Positions 23,390-31,785 of a stretch of DNA of 40,000 nt are shown one piece after another; positions within the stretch are counted from its first letter, which is position 1, and each line of letters begins with the position of its first letter. The notes under the pieces were generated by a model, which saw nothing but the letters and a program-made list of their open reading frames with translations, made no database searches and was not told where the DNA came from. The stretch spans positions 1 to 40,000 of the forward strand of contig JAJCYA010000035.1 of the NCBI GenBank assembly GCA_029263095.1. The letters are read 5' to 3'. This stretch comes from Acidimicrobiia bacterium. Lineage in GTDB: Bacteria > Actinomycetota > Acidimicrobiia > Spongiisociales > UBA11373. The translations under genes and the position numbers were made by a program.

Positions 23390-24318
23390 ATGCGGTTCAG
23401 CGTGTGGGTCAGCAGTGGTTACTCCTGGGAGGAGATTCTTGGCCTTTGCCGGCATATCGAATCCACCGGCTGGACCGGGATCTGGATCCCCGACCACTTC
23501 ATGCCCCCGGAACGCGGGTATGGCAACGAACCCAACCCAGGCCACGACCCCGAACTGGATCCCGTGCTCGAGGGATGGAGCCTGATCGCTGCCTTGGCAG
23601 GTCTCATTCCCCGGGTCCGGCTGGGAGTCTTGGTGAGCGGAAACACGTACCGCCATCCGGCCGTCCTCGCCAAGATGGCTGCCACGATCGACCACATCTC
23701 AGGTGGACGCCATATCCTCGGCCTCGGCACCGGCTGGCAGGAAAACGAGCACCGACGCTACGGCATACATCTGCCGACCCCATCCGAACTCTCTGATCGG
23801 CTGGAAGAAGCGGCAGCGGTCATCAGCGGCCTGTTCTCTCCGGCTCGCCGAGTTTCGGTCGAAGGCGCCCACTATCAGCTGACGGAAGCGCCGCTCGAAC
23901 CCAAGCCGATCCAGAATCCGATGCCGCTTCTCATCGGCGGGGAGGGGAGCGTCGGACTATGCGGACCGCAGCTCGGTACGCCACCCACTGGAATGCGTGG
24001 GGCCTCCCCGAGACAATGGCTCGGAAGCAGATGATCTTCGAACGGCACTGTCGTGAATCAGACCGGGATCCTGTCGAGGTCGCGGTTTCGGCCAACGCCT
24101 TCCTGATCGTGGAGGATGATGCCGATCGAGCGGCGGCGGCCCGAGACGCCATGGGGGAGCGGGGCGGGTTGGTGGGGACGCCTGACCAGATCCTCTCCCA
24201 CGTGGCCTCCTACGCCGAGGCAGGTGTTGAAGAGTTGGTCATAGCCGGCTTCAACCACACGGCGCAAGGGCTGCCGGGGGAATTGCATCGTCTGAGCGAG
24301 ATCCTCGCCCGCGGGTAG
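23390..24318 (+). pseudogene. LLM-class (F420-dependent type) oxidoreductase, frameshifted
   Basis: Two overlapping frames encode one protein. The first, from ATG 23390, has the luciferase-like N-terminus (WIPDHFMPPE, a GLGTGWQENEHRRYG segment) and reaches PMPLLIGGEG. The second frame continues from about 23941 with GGERRTMRTAARYATHWNAWG, the expected next family segment, to TAG 24318. A single G missing from the GGGG run at 23939-23942 explains the break: restoring it gives LLIGGGGERRT. Corrected length is about 309 residues, normal for this family. It may be a genuine frameshift or a homopolymer sequencing error. In the observed frame the first part ends at 24034. Confidence 0.85.
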
Positions 24319-24320
24319 AG

Positions 24321-24359
24321 CCGGCGTCCGGGGCCCGGCAAACCTCAACGACGCCGGGC
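24321..24359. terminator. Possible bidirectional hairpin terminator
   Basis: CCGGCGTC (24321-24328) pairs with GACGCCGG (24350-24357), and GCCCGGC (24333-24339) with GCCGGGC (24353-24359), between converging genes. No T-run is present, so intrinsic termination is uncertain. Confidence 0.3.
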
Positions 24360-24388
24360 ATGAAGGGGCGGTGCGTACCGGAAGCCCG

Positions 24389-26224
24389 TCAGAGCAGCGG
24401 CACGGTGCCGGCCTCGAGGAACTTCGTGATTCCCCAGCCCTTGGGGTCGGGACGCTTGGTCGTGGTGTTCTGTATGGCCTCCCACTGGATGCCCATCCTG
24501 AACCACGGATCACCCCCGCAGGTCGGGTCGGGGTCAAGCCCGCCGCCGCACAGAACCTTCGGGTTTCTCCACTCCAAGGTGGCACCGCATGTGATCCACG
24601 GCCCGTTGTAGTGCGCTCCGCATCTGGCCATCTGCACGTCCAGGGGCCTGCGAACCACCCCGTACACCTGGTTTGCCCCGTACAGGTCCACGTATTCGGG
24701 ATCCACGATCTCGGCCCGCAATTCCAGGTACCCGCCTTGCGGGACCGGCCATCCACCGGTGTAACAGAGCACCCTGGACTCTGATAGAGGCGGAGCGTTG
24801 AGAATCTGGCCGTTGGGTTCCACATCCACATGGGGGATCCGGCCTTGCACGCGGGGGAGAGGCTGACCGGCTTCCGGACAGCCCGTCACCCTGAGCGCTC
24901 CCGGCGCGGCACCCCGAGCGTGCCCCAGCCAGTCCCATGAGACCACGAAATCCCAGCCGTCGGGTGTCTCCAACCGCCACCCCTCCACTCGCCCCTCCTT
25001 CTTCCACCAGACACAGAGCGTGTAGTACTCCGAGTGCCGGAGATTCAGATCCCACACCGAGTAGTAGCCATAGGAGCGATCCCAGGGAAAGTCGGGAGCG
25101 CCGACATCGGGCCAACTGCGAATCCTGCTCCGGGTTGCCTCGGAGCCGGACTTGGGACCAGGAACCGAGCAGTCCTGATACCCGCCGATCACCCAAACCT
25201 CGGACTCCTCGAGTGCCTGCTGAGGGACGATCACGTATGCCCTGTTCTGATCCTGCGGGTAGATGCGAACTTGCGGGCGCGTTCCCACGTCGTAGATGCC
25301 GATGAAGTCCAATTGCTCCTGGACCAACTCCTGCGGATACCCAGGGGCGGATGCTCGTGCCTGTATGAACAGAGTAAATGGGCCCTTGCGATCGGGGCCG
25401 CCCTCGGTCTTTCGGTCGAGTCGGAAACCGAGGCAGGTGTGGACCCCTGCCGCCACCGTCGGTTCGGTCGGCTGCCCCGCCTTGACCCTCTGCTCGTATG
25501 GAACCGCCTCCGAGTCGGATGATCGGAGACCCTGAGCGTTGGGCCCCTGCCAGTTCTCGGTGCTCAAACGCAGGTCAAGCCCCGTCAGTGGCTTGTTGCT
25601 GAGCACCAACAGCGACATAAAGGTCTCGGTCGGATAGCCCGGATCACAGCGCAACCCGGGATGGTCCGACTTCATCGTTTCCGGAATCACGTTGATCCGA
25701 AGCGGAGGCGGCATGGGTGTCTCGCCGGCAAACAGGACCGTGGCCCCGACACCGACGGGGCATCCCAGACTCGGGTCCTCGGAGCAGAAGTCGAGGAACC
25801 TGGCCACGGTTTGGACCTCTTCGCCAACGGCCAGGACCGGTCTCGGGCCGGAGTCGGCGGGCGAGGGATCAGATCCGCCCTCTCCTCCGGGGGAATCAGC
25901 CTCAGGCTCACCGGCAGGACCATCGCCGGATCCGGGGGTGGGACCATCGGCCGCCGGTTCGCCTTGCTCGTCAAATACCGTCGGGTGGAGCGCAGTCGCA
26001 TCCTCGAACAGCGGCGCGGAAGCGGACACCTCCACCAGACCCACCACAGCACCGGGATCATCAGTGTCTGCCGCGTCACGCGCCGGGACCGTGAACACCT
26101 CAGCAGGCTCGGGCAACACCACCTCGGGATCGTCGAAGACCCCATCCGAGAGCAGTATCCCCCCGAATATGGCCATCACTCCCAGAACGCCCAACCAGAG
26201 ACGACGCGTTGCCGGTGCACTCAT
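24389..26224 (-). CDS. Large anchored envelope protein, 610-residue paralogue A
   Basis: 611 residues from ATG 26224. An N-terminal hydrophobic segment (about 10-27) acts as signal or anchor, then an acidic Pro/Gly/Ser-rich region to about residue 130, then a long cysteine-containing part. It is paralogous to the 27243-29072 product: shared landmarks in order are RFLDFCSEDPSLGCPVGVGA, the GLRCDPGYPT stretch, SNKPL, YEQRVKAGQPT, HTCLGFR, the YPWDRSYG-like DFPWDRSYGYYSVWDLNLR, CVWWKKEGRVE and LETPDG, and a WRNPKVLCGG end. I recognise no known family. Its start overlaps the stop of the SH3-Ig gene by one base (TGATG). The open frame upstream to 26893 is the wrong frame of that gene. Confidence 0.72.
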   Translation of the reverse strand: MSAPATRRLWLGVLGVMAIFGGILLSDGVFDDPEVVLPEPAEVFTVPARDAADTDDPGAVVGLVEVSASAPLFEDATALHPTVFDEQGEPAADGPTPGSGDGPAGEPEADSPGGEGGSDPSPADSGPRPVLAVGEEVQTVARFLDFCSEDPSLGCPVGVGATVLFAGETPMPPPLRINVIPETMKSDHPGLRCDPGYPTETFMSLLVLSNKPLTGLDLRLSTENWQGPNAQGLRSSDSEAVPYEQRVKAGQPTEPTVAAGVHTCLGFRLDRKTEGGPDRKGPFTLFIQARASAPGYPQELVQEQLDFIGIYDVGTRPQVRIYPQDQNRAYVIVPQQALEESEVWVIGGYQDCSVPGPKSGSEATRSRIRSWPDVGAPDFPWDRSYGYYSVWDLNLRHSEYYTLCVWWKKEGRVEGWRLETPDGWDFVVSWDWLGHARGAAPGALRVTGCPEAGQPLPRVQGRIPHVDVEPNGQILNAPPLSESRVLCYTGGWPVPQGGYLELRAEIVDPEYVDLYGANQVYGVVRRPLDVQMARCGAHYNGPWITCGATLEWRNPKVLCGGGLDPDPTCGGDPWFRMGIQWEAIQNTTTKRPDPKGWGITKFLEAGTVPLL

Positions 26225-27108
26225 CAGCCATCCACGCAGTCGTGCAACACGGGCGGGATGTCGTTGCCCGAGGACACCGACGTCGAATTGGACAAGGTGT
26301 CGAGGGCCGTCATCTGAAGAGCGATAGGTGCGTTGCCCCCCGACAATGTCGTGTCCGCAAACGGACCAATGGTTACCGAGTAGATCCCGGGGTCGGCAAT
26401 CCTCGGCACCACGATCATCCCGCTTGAGGAGCCGACACTCCAGGTCAGCTGAACCGACGCTACCCCCGACGGATCCGACACCACCGCGCTGATCGCCGCG
26501 GTCTGCTGCTGGGCGCCGCAGTAGACACCATTCTCCCAAAGGTCGGACTCGGTGCTTTGGAAGAGGCCGATCACCGGACCTTCCTGGTCGGCGGGCAACG
26601 TTGTAGTCGTACTCGTCGAGGTCGTGGCCGTAGAGCTGGTGGTGGTGCTTGTAGCGGATGTGCCACTCGACGTGGTGGAGCTGGTCGACGACGTTGAACC
26701 CACCACTGAGGTCGTGCTGGATGGAGGAGTGGTGGTGGTCGTTGTGGGTCCCTCGTCGGCCGGTTCCTTGTCGTTGTAAATGCACACCGGAACGGCCACG
26801 CCGACCGCCAGGAGATCCTCGTCCGTAACCATCCAGCGCGATCGGAGCCACACCCGACTTGCGGTGTCGTAGGGAGCCCGAATCTCGGCCCATGCTCCGT
26901 CAGCCGTCCGCCCGGTGACAAACACACGGTCGCCCCTGCGGAGTTCGCCGATCGGCGGTTCGTCAGGGCAGTCGTGATAGGGAACCTCATCGAGTGTGGC
27001 GATGACGGCGGTCTCGGAAACAGGCGAAACCAGGCCGACCCGCTCGACGGCGACTCCGGCAGCGAATCCTCCGACGACAATCGCGCCAGCTAGAAGCGCG
27101 AGTTTCAC
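26224..27108 (-). CDS. SH3-like plus Ig-like anchored protein, copy A
   Basis: 294 residues from GTG 27108. N-terminal helix (about 3-20) for export; then a bacterial SH3-like domain (residues about 30-110: GELRRGDRVFVTGRTADGAWAEIRAPYD) with two cysteines; a 50-residue Thr/Ser stalk; and a C-terminal Ig-like module (QSTESDLWENG, ISAVVSDPSG, YSVTIGPF, IPPVLHDC) with two cysteines likely to pair. It closely resembles the product at 30691-31629. SH3b domains often bind cell wall. Function is unknown; the pairing with a 610-residue protein in the next position is the main clue. Confidence 0.72.
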   Translation of the reverse strand: MKLALLAGAIVVGGFAAGVAVERVGLVSPVSETAVIATLDEVPYHDCPDEPPIGELRRGDRVFVTGRTADGAWAEIRAPYDTASRVWLRSRWMVTDEDLLAVGVAVPVCIYNDKEPADEGPTTTTTTPPSSTTSVVGSTSSTSSTTSSGTSATSTTTSSTATTSTSTTTTLPADQEGPVIGLFQSTESDLWENGVYCGAQQQTAAISAVVSDPSGVASVQLTWSVGSSSGMIVVPRIADPGIYSVTIGPFADTTLSGGNAPIALQMTALDTLSNSTSVSSGNDIPPVLHDCVDG

Positions 27109-27242
27109 AATCGCACGACCATGCCGCCGCGGACACTAGCCAATGACGATCCCGGATCGCGGGGAAGCCTGACACGCGTACGACGGTCACGAGACCGACC
27201 AGGTGGCGGGACCGGCAACCAGAGGAGGTCGCCGGAGCGTCC

Positions 27243-29072
27243 CTAGGGCGAGGCCCCTCCGACCGTCGACAACAGATTTATCCCCCAATCCAGTGGATCG
27301 GAACGGCCATTGGTGGTGAGTCGCTTGACCTCGAGGTGGATCTCGTACTCCAGCAGCAGATCCCCACAGTTGGTCGGCGGGAACAGAACACTCCCTCCAC
27401 ACAGCGTCTGACGACTGCGCCACTCGAGACGGAACTTGCACGGGTAGCGCCCGTCGCTACCGGCGCCGTCCGCGCAGCGCGAGACCAGGTTGGACTTGGA
27501 CACACTGACAATTCCGTAGGGTTCGTTGCCACCCGGCAGCAGGCCCCTGAATTCGAGATCCGCCCCGATGCTTGTTCCTACGCTCCTGCATTCAAAGGCC
27601 TGGAACGAATCCTCGGCGAGCACAGAGCAGCCCGGCATTCCGACAACCATGATCCGCGCCGGACCCGCGTACTTGTTGTCGCGCCAATGGCGCCAGCCGC
27701 TTCTCAGCGAGATCGACAGGCCATCGGGCGTCTCCAAGCTCCATACCTCAAGCCGACCTTCCTTCTTCCACTGAACGCACATCGTGTAGATCGAGGACGC
27801 TCGCAGCTCCAGGTCCCAAACCGTGTAGTGATCGAACGTCCGATCCCACGGATAGGTGGGGTCATTGAGCGCATTCGGTGGGATCGGCTGCGGGGCCGCA
27901 GTCGCCGAGTTGAGGCGAGCCTGGCCGTCAGTTCCCGGCCCAGCATTGCACCCGGTGCTGGCCGCGGCCGGGACCACCCACACGAACGGGGTGTCGGCTG
28001 GCGTTTGGGGCACCCAGACGGAGGCTCGGTTCCCGTCGAGCGGCTTGACCCGCACCGGTGGTCGCTTCTTCGCCGTGTATTGGTTGATGAACTTCACAGT
28101 CCTCGTCGTGCCATCGGTCTTGTGGAAACCGACCACGTGGATCTCGAACCAACTGTTCTGGTCGAACTCGGTCTTGCGAGAGAAGGGGGTCGTATTCGCC
28201 GACGTATCGAACCGCAACTGAAGACACGTGTGGAACCCCGTCCCGATGGTCGTTCCTGTCGGCTGGGCTGCCTTTACCCGTTGCTCGTAGAGCGCATGCT
28301 CCGTCGGGGCGGATTTCAGGCCGTTCACCTCGTGGAGTGCGACCACGGATGAAGGGTTCGTCTTGAGTTGAAGCGACACATTCGCCAGCGACAAGGGGCG
28401 ATTGCTCACCAGTGCCACCGGAACCACATCTTGCGTCGGCCATCCCGGATCGCACCGCAGCCCGGGATACAGCGCCGCAGTCGCATCCACCAGGACCTCG
28501 ATCTTTAGTGGTGGTGGGGGAGCGGGCGACCCTTCGAAAAGGACGACAGCGCCGATCCCCGCCGGGCAGGCCGGTGACGAGGTATCGGCGCAGAGATCCA
28601 GGAATCGTACGATCGTCGCCATCTCGGTGCCGGCAGTTTCCAATGCCGAAGGAGCCAGGACCGTCCCGCCGGCGCCCTGGGGCGAGGCTGCCTGACCGTC
28701 AGACTGCTGGTCGGTACCCTGCTCCGACCCATTGCCCGCAGAGCCGCCGCCGGTCGAGTCATCTCCCTGGGAACCGGAGGTTCCATCGGGGATGTCGAGA
28801 TACGGTTGGCCGTCGGAATCGATGACGGTGGGATACACGACAGCGGCGCCAGGGAACAGCGGTTCGGGTGCCGGGACCGCCACGGGTGCCACCAATCCAC
28901 CTGGATCACCCTCCGCCGCCTCCGTTCCGTGCGGTGCGACATATGACACCGACGCCGCCGGCAGGCTCACGCTGCCGTCGTCAAAGAGGACGTCGGCTGC
29001 CATCACACCGCCCAACAGCGACAACGCGCCGATCAGACCAAAGAGGATGTCACGCAGGGTTTCCTTGTTCAT
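27243..29072 (-). CDS. Large anchored envelope protein, 610-residue paralogue B
   Basis: 609 residues from ATG 29072. After MNKETLRDI a membrane helix (about 9-27) is followed by an acidic, Gly/Ser/Asp-rich stretch and the same domain order as the 24389-26224 product: RFLDLCADTSSPACPAGIGA, the GLRCDPGWPT stretch, SNRPL, YEQRVKAAQPT, HTCLQLR, YPWDRTFDHYTVWDLELR, CVQWKKEGRLE, LETPDG and LEWRSRQTLCGG. No family is recognised. It lies ten bases after the two-Ig gene and probably ends that transcript; 134 bases with no gene separate it from the next unit. Confidence 0.72.
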   Translation of the reverse strand: MNKETLRDILFGLIGALSLLGGVMAADVLFDDGSVSLPAASVSYVAPHGTEAAEGDPGGLVAPVAVPAPEPLFPGAAVVYPTVIDSDGQPYLDIPDGTSGSQGDDSTGGGSAGNGSEQGTDQQSDGQAASPQGAGGTVLAPSALETAGTEMATIVRFLDLCADTSSPACPAGIGAVVLFEGSPAPPPPLKIEVLVDATAALYPGLRCDPGWPTQDVVPVALVSNRPLSLANVSLQLKTNPSSVVALHEVNGLKSAPTEHALYEQRVKAAQPTGTTIGTGFHTCLQLRFDTSANTTPFSRKTEFDQNSWFEIHVVGFHKTDGTTRTVKFINQYTAKKRPPVRVKPLDGNRASVWVPQTPADTPFVWVVPAAASTGCNAGPGTDGQARLNSATAAPQPIPPNALNDPTYPWDRTFDHYTVWDLELRASSIYTMCVQWKKEGRLEVWSLETPDGLSISLRSGWRHWRDNKYAGPARIMVVGMPGCSVLAEDSFQAFECRSVGTSIGADLEFRGLLPGGNEPYGIVSVSKSNLVSRCADGAGSDGRYPCKFRLEWRSRQTLCGGSVLFPPTNCGDLLLEYEIHLEVKRLTTNGRSDPLDWGINLLSTVGGASP

Positions 29073-29082
29073 AGGGCCATCA

Positions 29083-30069
29083 CTAGATAGCGCAATCGTG
29101 GAGGACTACCAGAGTGTCTGATGTGTCCCTCCGTCCGTTTCCAAGTGAATCCGTGGCGATCACGCTCACGCTGATGATCGCAGTGCCTCCCCCGATCGCC
29201 AATGTGTCCTCATGGAAGGGTCCGATCTCGACCGAGTAGACATGCTCGGCGATCTCAGCCATCTGCGCCGACCAGCCAAGATCGCCAATCCTCAGCTCCA
29301 GATCCACCGATGCCAGTCCCGATGGATCGGACACGACGGCACTGATCTGTGCCGTCTGCGGGTTGGTGGGGCAACCCCCATAATTGGCGTTCTCCCACAG
29401 ATCCGATTCCGTGGATTGGAGGAGCTGGATCTGTGGTCCGTCCTGATCTGAGCAATCGTTGACCCAGAAGAACGGGAAGAAGAGATCTCTTACTTCGTTG
29501 CCCAGGCCGTCCCGGGCATACACCTCCGCGGTGACGGGCATAGATGCACCGCTCGGAAGCGTGGCGGCGGCAAATGGACCGATTGAAGCCCAGTAGGCGC
29601 CGTCGGCACCCCTGGTCATCACCAACGTCTGACCTTGAGAGTCGAGGGTCCAGGTCAACTCCACGGCGTCGATCCCCGACGGATCACTCACATCTACAAC
29701 CACCTGCGTCGTCTGTGGATTGGCGGAACACGCTGCGTAGGTCCCGACCTCCCACACCCCGGGCTCCGAACTCTGCGCCCTGCTGATCACCGGTCCGGTC
29801 TGGTCGGCAGGAGATGATGAACTGGTCGCGCCGCTCGATGCCGTCGAGCTACCTACGGTGGTGGAGGAACTGCTCGAAGTGGGCGAGCTGCTGGTCGATG
29901 CCGAACCCGGATCGCTTGATGGGGGAGAAGAGGCGGTGGTCGCCTCCGCAGAGCCGGTCGCAACCGAGTCGCCGCCTCCGAACATCAGAATCCCAATGAG
30001 GAGACCGCCACCCACCAGGAGTGCCCCGATCAGCACGAACAACAGATCGCGTCGTGCGTCCCGGCTCAC
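29083..30069 (-). CDS. Anchored protein with two tandem Ig-like modules
   Basis: 328 residues. N-terminal membrane helix (about 9-30), a Ser/Thr/Gly stalk to about residue 87, then two copies of the locus's Ig-like module: copy one from QSSEPGVWEVGTYAAC to the WVNDC segment, copy two from QSTESDLWENANYGGC to VVLHDC. Each has one early and one final cysteine, which suggests one disulphide per module. It carries no SH3 domain. ATG 30069 overlaps the stop of the next upstream gene (ATGA). No named family is recognised. Confidence 0.7.
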   Translation of the reverse strand: MSRDARRDLLFVLIGALLVGGGLLIGILMFGGGDSVATGSAEATTASSPPSSDPGSASTSSSPTSSSSSTTVGSSTASSGATSSSSPADQTGPVISRAQSSEPGVWEVGTYAACSANPQTTQVVVDVSDPSGIDAVELTWTLDSQGQTLVMTRGADGAYWASIGPFAAATLPSGASMPVTAEVYARDGLGNEVRDLFFPFFWVNDCSDQDGPQIQLLQSTESDLWENANYGGCPTNPQTAQISAVVSDPSGLASVDLELRIGDLGWSAQMAEIAEHVYSVEIGPFHEDTLAIGGGTAIISVSVIATDSLGNGRRDTSDTLVVLHDCAI

Positions 30070-30689
30070 GATCCCACCTCACAGTCAAACAGCAGCAGCA
30101 CCAGGCTCGAGTCGTCGTAAGCGACTTCATCGGCCACATCGGCGGCCTCCACCGCCAGAAGGATCGCCTCGGCCGAGCCCACAGCCACTGAGTCCGAGTC
30201 GAATGGTCCCACCTCGAATGAGTAGATGCCCGGGTCGGTCTCGGCCATCTCCACCCACTCCATCTCGAACTCGGGTCCGTCGACGGCCCATCCCAGAACG
30301 ACACCGACGATCTCGTTGGTGCCGACGACGTTTGCAGTCACGACAGCCGTCCGCGGGCGCTCCGAGCATGCCGCGGCGTCCTCCCACAATTCGAGCTCGG
30401 TGCTCTGGATCGAGGCGATCGAGATGGCCTCGGCGATCGTGGACACCGTCGTTGTGACGGCCATGGTCGTCGTTGCCGTCGTCGTCGTGGAGGCGGAAGT
30501 CGTGTCCGATGAAGCGATCGTGAGTTCTGGAGCGTCATCTGGTCCGGTGCCGGGCGAGAGAGTGTCGCCGGTTGCCTGAGATGGGGCCACATCGTCGTCT
30601 CCCAGGAACTGACTCACCACGACCAGGATCCCGAGAACGATCACAACCCCGAGAAGACCGAAGAGAACATCACGGCCGGACCGGGTCAT
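30066..30689 (-). CDS. Anchored protein with one divergent Ig-like module
   Basis: 207 residues from ATG 30689. MTRSGRDVLFGLLGVVIVLGILVVV gives a basic start and membrane anchor; a Thr-rich stalk follows to about residue 90. The C-terminal module (IQSTELELWEDAAAC, YSFEVGPF, LLLFDCEVG) is a divergent copy of the Ig-like unit seen in the neighbouring genes, keeping both cysteines. The start lies one base after the stop of the SH3-Ig gene. The open frame reaches 30767 but those residues overlap the upstream gene and lack a signal. Confidence 0.7.
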   Translation of the reverse strand: MTRSGRDVLFGLLGVVIVLGILVVVSQFLGDDDVAPSQATGDTLSPGTGPDDAPELTIASSDTTSASTTTTATTTMAVTTTVSTIAEAISIASIQSTELELWEDAAACSERPRTAVVTANVVGTNEIVGVVLGWAVDGPEFEMEWVEMAETDPGIYSFEVGPFDSDSVAVGSAEAILLAVEAADVADEVAYDDSSLVLLLFDCEVGS

Positions 30690-30690
30690 C

Positions 30691-31629
30691 TCACCCGACC
30701 ACACAATCGTGAAGCAGTGGGGGGATGTCGTTGCCGGACGACACCACGGTCGGGTTGGAGAAGGCATCGCGAGCCGTCAGTGTCAGGGAAATCGGAGCGT
30801 CGCTCCCCGAAAGCGTGCTCTCGGCAAAGGGTCCGATGGTGACCGAGTAGACGTCGGTAGCGATCTCCGACATCACCAGCGTTCCCCCTGAGGAGCCGAC
30901 GTTCCAGGCCAGCTGCACCGACGAGATGCCCGAAGCATCGAACACGACAGCGGAAATCGCAGCCGTCTGTGGGTTGCTGGGACATCCGCCGTAGCTGGCG
31001 TTCTCCCACAGATCGGACTCCGTGCTCTGAAAGAAGTTGACCACGGGACCCTGCTGGTCGGCCGGCAGTGTCGGTGTGGTCGAGTCACTCGGCGGTGTGG
31101 TCGAGTCACTCGGCGGTGTGGTCGAGTCACTCGGAGTTGTAGCCGATGTCGTCGAGCTGCTCGTGGTGCTGGAGCTCGTGGAACTGCTGCTCGAAGAGGT
31201 AACACCGACGACCGAGGTGGTGGACGATGGGGGAGCAGTCGTAGTCGGGCCGGTGGTGGTGGTCGTAGTGCCCACCGGCTCACCGGCGGCGTCGAACTCG
31301 GACAGCTCACAGTCGACCCCGGGGACCGCCTGCAGGCTCGAATCGGGGGTCAACCAACCAGCGGCCACCCATACCCGGCTCTGCGTGTCGTACGGAGCCC
31401 GGATTTCGACCCAATCACCGTCGATCGTTCGACCGGTGACAAACACTCTGTCACCGCGGTGCAAATCCCCGAGCAAGCCCTCCTCGGGACATTCGAAGTA
31501 GGGGACCTCATCAAGGGCAGCCACATAGGAGGTCTCGGACACAGGCGAAACAAGGCCGGTTCGCTCAACCGCGAAACCAGCGACAGCCCCTCCGATCGCG
31601 ATCGCGCCGACGAGCAGCGCCGTTTTCAC
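30691..31629 (-). CDS. SH3-like plus Ig-like anchored protein, copy B
   Basis: 312 residues from GTG 31629. The layout matches the 26224-27108 product: export helix (about 2-19), SH3-like domain (GDLHRGDRVFVTGRTIDGDWVEIRAPYD), long Thr/Ser/Pro stalk, and a C-terminal Ig-like module (QSTESDLWENASYGGC to LLHDC). The stalk contains three direct 21-base repeats (31073-31134), so its length may vary. First gene of the six-gene minus-strand cluster. GTG was chosen because VKTALL aligns with MKLALL of the paralogue; the frame to 31698 has no signal character. Confidence 0.72.
   Translation of the reverse strand: MKTALLVGAIAIGGAVAGFAVERTGLVSPVSETSYVAALDEVPYFECPEEGLLGDLHRGDRVFVTGRTIDGDWVEIRAPYDTQSRVWVAAGWLTPDSSLQAVPGVDCELSEFDAAGEPVGTTTTTTGPTTTAPPSSTTSVVGVTSSSSSSTSSSTTSSSTTSATTPSDSTTPPSDSTTPPSDSTTPTLPADQQGPVVNFFQSTESDLWENASYGGCPSNPQTAAISAVVFDASGISSVQLAWNVGSSGGTLVMSEIATDVYSVTIGPFAESTLSGSDAPISLTLTARDAFSNPTVVSSGNDIPPLLHDCVVG
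31073..31134 (-). repeat. 21-bp direct repeat (about 3 copies) in the stalk
   Basis: The 21-base unit begins at 31073, 31094 and 31115 on the + strand; the third copy lacks its last base. It encodes a seven-residue PSDSTTP-type unit, so copy number changes keep the frame. Confidence 0.85.
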
Positions 31630-31692
31630 GTCAGGTCGATCCCTCCAGACTCGGAGACTAACCCTGTGACCACATGCCGTGCCACCCGGGAT

Positions 31693-31743
31693 TGGCATCG
31701 AGATCGGCGGATGCCATGGACAGCTATCTGGCTTCGGATAGCT
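31693..31743 (+). promoter_or_regulatory. Two consecutive hairpins upstream of the AhpD-like gene
   Basis: TGGCATC (31693-31699) pairs with GATGCCA (31710-31716), and AGCTATC (31722-31728) pairs with GATAGCT (31737-31743). Both are perfect 7-bp stems, 43 bases or more before GTG 31786. They may be operators or leader structures. Confidence 0.35.
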
Positions 31744-31775
31744 TCAGAGCAATCGCGGCAACGACATCAGAAGCC

Positions 31776-31780
31776 AGGAG
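31776..31780 (+). promoter_or_regulatory. Shine-Dalgarno AGGAG of the AhpD-like gene
   Basis: AGGAG with five bases to GTG 31786. It fixes the start of a frame that runs through an in-frame TGA. Confidence 0.6.
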
Positions 31781-31785
31781 AGCGC

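Noticed and set aside
24389-26893. A single 834-residue minus-strand ORF
   Set aside because: Only the part from ATG 26224 looks like a real protein (anchor, then family landmarks). The N-terminal 220 residues are an out-of-frame reading of the SH3-Ig gene (26224-27108).
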